Notes under the pieces: model-generated
What the model was told of the DNA's origin: nothing
Database searches by the model: none
Seen by the model: only the letters and a program-made list of their open reading frames with translations
Part shown: piece after piece, positions 59,271-64,000 of the stretch
Layout of the letters: the number at the start of each line of letters is the position of its first letter
Position numbering within the stretch: the first letter of the stretch is position 1
Program-made: the position numbers and the translations under genes
Assembly (NCBI GenBank): GCA_045630765.1
Contig: JAZQTM010000104.1
Coordinates: 12,997 to 76,996, forward strand
Direction of reading: 5' to 3'
From: RGIG3009 sp045630765
Lineage (GTDB): Bacteria; Bacillota; Clostridia; Oscillospirales; Acutalibacteraceae
Length of the DNA stretch: 64,000 bases

Positions 59271-61055
59271 ATGACAACCAGTAAAATTATTACAGTAAAC
59301 GGTCGACCGCGGTTGTGCGTCAATGATGAGATACTTCCTGCGTGCGCTTACGTAACGTATTTTGACGAACGTCATTGCTATGACGATTTTGTCAAAGCGG
59401 GATATCGTTTATTTTCCGTAACGGTGTCTTTTGCATCGCGCCCCGTCAACTCGTACGGCGGTGGTTTTACCCCTCATGAAAGAGGAATTTTTGACAAAGA
59501 GGATGTTGTTGACTTTTCGTGCCTGGACGAGGCTGTAGAACGCATCTTAAAAGCTTGCCCGAACGCGTATATTTTCCCGCGTATTTATGTCACGATGCCT
59601 AAATGGTGGTGCGAAAAATATCCGCAGGAAACACTGCTCGCTCCGGATGGGGAGCATCGCGAACTTCTTTTTTCCGATCAGTTCCGCACGGATGCAGCCG
59701 ATATGCTTCAAACAGTGATTGCGCATATTCAAAACGCTTCGTATGCTGATAACATTATCGGCTACCATTTGGCAGGCGGTCGTACGGAGGAATGGTTTAA
59801 TTTCGGAACGGAATACGACGACTATGAAACCGAAAAGCCGTATTTTATCAAGTACTTAAATCAGAATTATCCCAATGAACTGTACGACGATGAAGTACCT
59901 CTCAAGAAAACTGCGTTTGGAGAAGGGGAAGTGCAAAGCCTAACACTCAGACGGTATATGGAGTTTTTGAACGTTGAGGTTGCCAACTCGATCATTCATT
60001 TCGCCAAAACGGTAAAAGAAGCGGTTGGGTTTACGCAGACGGTCGGTGTGTTTTACGGATATACGATGGAAGTCGCGGGCGGCTTTTTCGGTGAACTCGC
60101 CATCGATACGTTGATCGATTGCGAATACATCGATTTCTTCTGCGCACCGAACTCTTATTACAATACTCGCGCTTTAGGTGTTGACTGGGGCGAAATGATA
60201 GCAACGGGCTCGGTTAAAAGCCACGGAAAACTGTGCTTGGCGGAAGGCGATATTCGAACATCACTTTCGGATTTCATCAACAATTGCCGCCCCGGGGCAG
60301 ATAAGAACAACAAATATTACGGAGCCATCTGGTTGGGACCGAAAACAATCAAAAAATCCGTTTCGGCTATGCGGAAAAGTTTTGCTCATCAGATTGCCTA
60401 CGGAAACGGACTTTGGTGGTTTGATATGTGGGGTGGATGGTATGCGCATCCGTCGTATATGCGTGAAGCTAAAAAATGTCTGCAACTGTATAAGACCTTG
60501 AAACCGGAACAACATACGTTCAAACCTGAAATTGCTATTTTTGCAGACGGGGAACTGTATCAACGGCAAATGATAGGATCACCGCTTTATCGCGCGCCGT
60601 CTGACTTGCGCAACGCATTCGGAAACAGCGGTATCCCGTATGAGATCTATTTGCTTCGTGATTTTGAGAAGCATTATCGCCAATACAAAGCAGTGGCTTT
60701 CCCGATTCCTATAATGTCCAAACAACTTGAAAAGGCAATTGAACTTTGCAAGGAAGCCAATATACCGTATTTGATCGTGGATGACGAACACCCCTCATAC
60801 ACATCTAAAGATATACGAGCGTTTGCTAAAAAAGCGAATGTGTTTACGTTCTGTGAAACGGATGACGTTGTATACGTTGGTAACGGGTTGTTGGGAATTC
60901 ACGCAGCCTCCAAAGGCACCAAAACCATTCGTTTGCCCAAAAAGAGTGTCTTAAAAGACGTTTATTCGCGCAAAAAAGCATTCACTGCCGATATCATCGA
61001 ACTGGATATGGATGAATTTGAAACGCGATTATTTACCATTCAAGATGCAGAATAA
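59271..61055 (+). CDS. GH42/clan-A-like beta-glycosidase
   Basis: A 594-residue TIM-barrel glycosidase-like protein. The putative acid/base is Glu173 or Glu174 in IIGYHLAGGRTEEWF and the putative nucleophile is Glu325 in LCLAEGDIRT. The later segment GNGLWWFDMWGGWYAHP resembles the GH42 third part, followed by a Rossmann-like trimerisation domain (PEIAIFADGELYQRQM onward). The usual GH42 'NE' is replaced by 'RTEE', so it may be a separate clan-A family. ATG 59271 follows AGGAGTGAGG, 18 bp after murQ; it is probably the third gene of that operon and supplies amino sugars or galactosides. Confidence 0.72.
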   Translation: MTTSKIITVNGRPRLCVNDEILPACAYVTYFDERHCYDDFVKAGYRLFSVTVSFASRPVNSYGGGFTPHERGIFDKEDVVDFSCLDEAVERILKACPNAYIFPRIYVTMPKWWCEKYPQETLLAPDGEHRELLFSDQFRTDAADMLQTVIAHIQNASYADNIIGYHLAGGRTEEWFNFGTEYDDYETEKPYFIKYLNQNYPNELYDDEVPLKKTAFGEGEVQSLTLRRYMEFLNVEVANSIIHFAKTVKEAVGFTQTVGVFYGYTMEVAGGFFGELAIDTLIDCEYIDFFCAPNSYYNTRALGVDWGEMIATGSVKSHGKLCLAEGDIRTSLSDFINNCRPGADKNNKYYGAIWLGPKTIKKSVSAMRKSFAHQIAYGNGLWWFDMWGGWYAHPSYMREAKKCLQLYKTLKPEQHTFKPEIAIFADGELYQRQMIGSPLYRAPSDLRNAFGNSGIPYEIYLLRDFEKHYRQYKAVAFPIPIMSKQLEKAIELCKEANIPYLIVDDEHPSYTSKDIRAFAKKANVFTFCETDDVVYVGNGLLGIHAASKGTKTIRLPKKSVLKDVYSRKKAFTADIIELDMDEFETRLFTIQDAE

Positions 61056-61058
61056 TAT

Positions 61059-61094
61059 AAAAACAACCTCTGCCATACAGCAGAGGTTGTTTTT
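61059..61094. terminator. Bidirectional terminator GH42-like / pyrR
   Basis: 15-bp stem AAAAACAACCTCTGC/GCAGAGGTTGTTTTT with a 6-base loop. Its T-run reaches the pyrR stop codon. Confidence 0.88.
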
Positions 61095-61632
61095 ATTCTT
61101 CGTATATTGCGACACCCATATCTCCGTCTATTTCGGGGACGAAGACCGCCACGACTTCTTTGCGGGAGGTCGGTAAGTTTTTACCGACGAAATCGCCGCG
61201 AATGGGCAGTTCACGATGACCACGGTCGATGAGTACCGCTAATTGAATGCGTTGCGGACGTTCTTGCTTCATCACCGCATCCAACGCCGCACGAACGGTA
61301 CGCCCGGTATAAATTACGTCATCTACCAAAACAACGGTTTTATCCTTGATGGGGAAATCAATCTTGGTACTGCTTACAATCGGATCTACCGATAATCCAT
61401 CCAAATCGTCGCGGTACAACGTAATGTCCAGCGAGCCGACCTCGATCGGAATATCCGAAAATGAGCGGATGTTTTCCGCCAATCGTTGCGCGAGCGGGAC
61501 ACCGCGTCGCTGAATACCGATCAGACACAACGTATCGCAACCGGCGTTCTTTTCCACGATTTCGTGCGCCATACGTACGAGTGTACGCTTGACGGCGCTT
61601 TCATCCATAATGTGTGATTTCTCTGTCAGCAC
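61093..61632 (-). CDS. pyrR: Bifunctional PyrR: pyr operon regulator / uracil phosphoribosyltransferase
   Basis: 179 residues, the typical PyrR length. The PRPP loop is VVLVDDVIYTGRTVRAALDA, the N-terminal part has LIGIQRRGVPLAQRLAENI and the basic RNA-binding face includes LVRMAHEI and IDRGHRELPIRGDFVGKN. In Bacillus it binds pyr mRNA leaders with UMP and has weak UPRTase activity. No pyr biosynthesis gene or attenuator-like leader is in the window. GTG 61632 follows GAGGAA. It starts 3 bp after the upstream unknown gene. Confidence 0.93.
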   Translation of the reverse strand: MLTEKSHIMDESAVKRTLVRMAHEIVEKNAGCDTLCLIGIQRRGVPLAQRLAENIRSFSDIPIEVGSLDITLYRDDLDGLSVDPIVSSTKIDFPIKDKTVVLVDDVIYTGRTVRAALDAVMKQERPQRIQLAVLIDRGHRELPIRGDFVGKNLPTSRKEVVAVFVPEIDGDMGVAIYEE

Positions 61633-61635
61633 GAT

Positions 61636-62079
61636 TTATTCCTCGCTTGCTTCTTCCTCGTCCAGAATGGCAACGGCGGGCAACGTGACAATACGCGCGC
61701 CGGTATCGGTTTGTACAGTGTCAAAGGTCATTTGACCGCCGCATACCGAACAAGCGGGACGAAGTTCCTCGTCCGATGCGCGAATCGGCAACGCTATACC
61801 GCGTTGGCTGGCAATGCAGGCGCGTTGATGACCCGAAAGCACCTCGCCGTGACCGCATTCGCACAAGGCGATCGTGATGGGGCGCATTTGCTCTTTCTTC
61901 GTACGCATCGTCTTGTACAGCTTGGGGCAGTACAACAAATCACTGGTGGAGAGTTTGGTGCTGCCGGAAACGGCAAAATCGTCCACAACGTTGAGTGAGC
62001 ATTTTCCCGTTTTCAAAAAATAGCAGGTATTTTTATTTAATCGGATGGTAAGATCGACCATACCCTTCGGTCTATCCAT
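61636..62079 (-). CDS. Unknown Cys-rich, zinc-ribbon-like protein
   Basis: I do not recognise this 147-residue protein. Eight Cys are spaced at 19, 27, 51, 73, 75, 88, 110 and 113; C73-E-C75 with C110-x2-C113 (ACSVCGG) suggests a zinc ribbon. The acidic end is DEEEASEE. No membrane segment is visible. ATG 62079 has SD GAGGTG. Its stop lies 3 bp from the pyrR start, so the two are cotranscribed; it could be an RNA- or nucleotide-related partner of PyrR (inference only). Confidence 0.7.
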   Translation of the reverse strand: MDRPKGMVDLTIRLNKNTCYFLKTGKCSLNVVDDFAVSGSTKLSTSDLLYCPKLYKTMRTKKEQMRPITIALCECGHGEVLSGHQRACIASQRGIALPIRASDEELRPACSVCGGQMTFDTVQTDTGARIVTLPAVAILDEEEASEE

Positions 62080-62104
62080 AGCATAACACCTCAATTCAAA
62101 ATCG

Positions 62105-62113
62105 ATTATAACA
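62105..62113 (-). promoter_or_regulatory. Extended -10 promoter of the pyrR operon
   Basis: Minus strand TGTTATAAT with TATAAT at 62110-62105. The -35 is weak. Confidence 0.55.
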
Positions 62114-62247
62114 CATAATTTTGCATTTTCCTATATTTTTCGAAAAAATTTTTCTTTTGCCAAAATCGGTGTGATTTCCTATCAATAAACGGCATCAATT
62201 GCGGAACAGTAATAGTGGCAAACGCACGTAAAAAACGAGGTCTAATT

Positions 62248-63483
62248 ATGAAAAAAACAATACGGATCATCAGCGGATGTGTCGCTGTGGTTTGCTTGGG
62301 TATCATCAGCGCCGTCACATATTGGACTTATCAATTACCCGATTCGTATCAAGTTGAAGAAGGTTCGACACTGTTTATCGATGAAAGCATTTCCATTTCG
62401 ACGAATTTACAAACCGATCAAGCGGTATCGCGTTCGCTTGATGCAGCAGTAGGGGATACGTATCCGCTTAAACTGCATTGGCTCGGTTTGTTTCCCGTCA
62501 AAGAGGTCACCGTTTCGGTTGTCGAACAAGGCTGTGTGGTGCTCGGTGGAATCCCGTTCGGTATTAAACTGTATGCGGACGGCGTAATGGTTGTTTCCTT
62601 GTCAGCGGTTGAAACCGCCACCGGCAACCGTTATCCCGCCAAAAACGCTGGAGTCAAGGTCGGCGATCAAATTTTGTCGATAGATGGCGTGGCGGTATAT
62701 ACGAATGAAGACGTCAGCGACGCAGTCAAACGGTCTGCGGGTCAGAAAATGACGTTCCGCATTCGCCGCGATGGTATTGAATTTGACGTTCAATTTTGTG
62801 CCGAAAAATCCGCGAAGGAAGATTGTTATAAGGTCGGTATGTGGGTGCGCGACAGCTCTGCCGGTATCGGCACCGTTACGTTCTACGATCCCGCCACCAA
62901 CGTTTTGGGCGGTCTCGGTCACGCGGTATGTGACGTAGATACAGGGGAAGTGATTCCCATTTCCTCGGGCGAGATCGTGCCGGCTCGCATTTATGGTGTT
63001 ACCAAAAGTGAGGTTGGTACACCCGGCGAACTGCGCGGTGGTTTTGGAAACGGCACATACGGTCCACTTCTGAAAAACTGCGACCGTGGTGTTTACGCCT
63101 CTCTTGATGCCAATACCATGCTCGGTCAACGCTTGCCGATTATGCTCAAACAAGAGGTGCAAACGGGTGATGCCAAGATCTATACCACCGTATCCGGCAC
63201 AAAACCCGCGTGGTACGATATTACGATTACCCAAGTTCGCTACCGCGATACCATCGGTACGCGCAGTATGGTGATAGAGATCACCGATCCCGATCTGTTA
63301 GCCGCCACCGGCGGCATCGTGCAAGGGATGAGTGGTACCCCTATCGTGCAAAACGGCAAACTTGTCGGCGCAATCACACACGTCTTTGTCAACGACCCCA
63401 CCAAAGGCTACGCCATTTTTGCCGAAAATATGCTTGAAACCGCACAAAGCATTTCAAATGCACAACTCAAAGATGCCTCTTAA
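62248..63483 (+). CDS. spoIVB: SpoIVB serine peptidase (S55 family, PDZ domain)
   Basis: 411 residues: one N-terminal helix (5-28), a region of beta structure, a PDZ domain (about 100-190, NAGVKVGDQILSIDGVAVY) and an S55 peptidase domain. The catalytic triad matches Bacillus SpoIVB: His225 in GGLGHAVCDVDT, Asp347 in ITDPDLL and Ser362 in GMSGTPIVQNG. The segment THVFVNDPTKGYAIF is diagnostic. It is secreted by the forespore and triggers pro-sigma-K processing. ATG 62248 follows GAGG. I saw no convincing sigma-G promoter. It diverges from the pyrR operon. Confidence 0.93.
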   Translation: MKKTIRIISGCVAVVCLGIISAVTYWTYQLPDSYQVEEGSTLFIDESISISTNLQTDQAVSRSLDAAVGDTYPLKLHWLGLFPVKEVTVSVVEQGCVVLGGIPFGIKLYADGVMVVSLSAVETATGNRYPAKNAGVKVGDQILSIDGVAVYTNEDVSDAVKRSAGQKMTFRIRRDGIEFDVQFCAEKSAKEDCYKVGMWVRDSSAGIGTVTFYDPATNVLGGLGHAVCDVDTGEVIPISSGEIVPARIYGVTKSEVGTPGELRGGFGNGTYGPLLKNCDRGVYASLDANTMLGQRLPIMLKQEVQTGDAKIYTTVSGTKPAWYDITITQVRYRDTIGTRSMVIEITDPDLLAATGGIVQGMSGTPIVQNGKLVGAITHVFVNDPTKGYAIFAENMLETAQSISNAQLKDAS

Positions 63484-63512
63484 AAACAGTTGCAGCAAGG
63501 AAAATAAAGAAT

Positions 63513-63542
63513 AAATCGGGGATGCTTGTGCATCCCCGATTT
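63513..63542. terminator. Bidirectional terminator spoIVB / AraC
   Basis: 13-bp stem AAATCGGGGATGC/GCATCCCCGATTT with a 4-base loop between convergent genes. Confidence 0.85.
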
Positions 63543-63547
63543 AAATT

Positions 63548-64000
63548 TTACAGTAATGAATCTTTGCGGAATTTAAGCGGCGGTATCCCTATTTCTTTTT
63601 TGAATACGTTGCTGAAATAATAAACGTTTTCATACCCGCAAAGGTTCGCAATTTGTCCAATGCTGAAATCTGTATTTATCAGAAGATCCTTTGCTTTTTC
63701 TATACGGAAATGTGTTATATATTCTGTTGGCGTTTTTCCTGTATACATTCTGAATCTGTTAATAAGGGTCTGAACCGAGCAACAATTTGTTTGAGCAAGA
63801 AGTTTTAAGGACAATTTTTTTGAAAAATTCTGTGAGATATATTCATACGCAGGCAATAAAGTATTTTCTGATTTTTTTAAAACGCAATTCTTTGATGTCA
63901 AAAAAATATCATTCACAAAATGCTCTATAATCTCATTTGAAGCATCTTCATTTATTGCTTTTATTAAATGCTCAACCGTATTTTCAAAGCGCATTTTATC
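63548..64000 (-). CDS. AraC-family regulator, C-terminal part (5' end outside window)
   Basis: The frame is open to the window's last base; the first 150 visible residues precede the stop. The C-terminal AraC DNA-binding domain is complete: KLSLKLLAQTNCCSVQTLINRFR, given here in part as the first HTH, TGKTPTEYITHFRIEKAK, and the signature IANLCGYENVYYFSNVFKK followed by GIPPLKFRK. The sensing domain is not visible. The gene is clearly AT-richer than its neighbours (many AAA, ATT and TTT codons), which may mark the edge of an acquired segment. Its target is unknown. Confidence 0.85.
   Translation of the reverse strand, partial: DKMRFENTVEHLIKAINEDASNEIIEHFVNDIFLTSKNCVLKKSENTLLPAYEYISQNFSKKLSLKLLAQTNCCSVQTLINRFRMYTGKTPTEYITHFRIEKAKDLLINTDFSIGQIANLCGYENVYYFSNVFKKEIGIPPLKFRKDSLL

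Noticed and set aside
62080..62247. PyrR-binding attenuator in the pyrR leader
   Set aside because: No terminator/antiterminator hairpins or PyrR-binding loop are visible, and no pyr genes follow.

Overview
The window looks like chromosomal DNA of an endospore-forming Firmicute of class Clostridia, possibly an Oscillospirales-type anaerobe (the order is a guess). Evidence: spoIIID- and spoIVB-type sporulation genes, strong Shine-Dalgarno (SD) sites, many GTG and TTG starts, TTGACA/TATAAT-type promoters with 17-bp spacers, U-tailed hairpin terminators, and Thr-rich linkers on exported proteins. I saw no rRNA, no complete insertion sequence, no phage genes and no CRISPR array. There is one tRNA, tRNA-Leu(TAG).

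Layout. 1-2.7 kb: two tandem GH130-type glycan phosphorylases (the first cut by the window edge) and an L-fucose/arabinose-isomerase-like protein. 2.8-12.2 kb: a co-directional block between two terminators. Its core is a tight eight-gene operon holding a sensor/PP2C phosphatase/RsbW-kinase fusion, a STAS protein, a small ppGpp-hydrolase-like HD protein, a STAS-aminoglycoside-kinase-like fusion and two paralogous membrane proteins. This is the most unusual system here: a complete partner-switching module with no sigma factor. 12.2-14.9 kb: phosphoglucomutase and mannose-6-phosphate isomerase on the minus strand. 15-22.2 kb: a sugar or peptidoglycan-fragment catabolic cluster with its own AraC regulator and candidate (C/T)GGAC direct-repeat operators. 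22.2-23.3 kb: a small orphan gene, two repeat structures and the tRNA. 23.3-27.7 kb: two exported GHL10 proteins, the second fused to an N-acetylmuramoyl-alanine amidase.

27.8-49.7 kb is mostly housekeeping: birA, a HAD phosphatase, secDF, an aminotransferase, asnS, an envelope operon (DUF2079, an unknown anchored protein, a NAGPA-type protein), the overlapping operon cca-prfC-Spx/ArsC-mutY-dCMP deaminase-SDR, glgP, a 23S rRNA uracil methyltransferase, an HD hydrolase and a DUF368 polyprenyl-phosphate transporter candidate. 49.8-55.2 kb: murD, two M42 peptidases, a GNAT protein and a methionine-gamma-lyase-like protein. 55.3-61.1 kb: a cluster likely to recycle amino sugars or murein: a GH20-like enzyme, SpoIIID, an HTH-BadF kinase fusion resembling MurK, MurQ and a GH42-like enzyme. 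61.1-64 kb: pyrR, a Cys-rich unknown protein, spoIVB and the C-terminal part of an AraC regulator running off the end.

Taken together, the genes suggest a glycan-degrading anaerobe that salvages cell-wall sugars. Function calls rest on recognised motifs in the translated sequence. No database search was possible.
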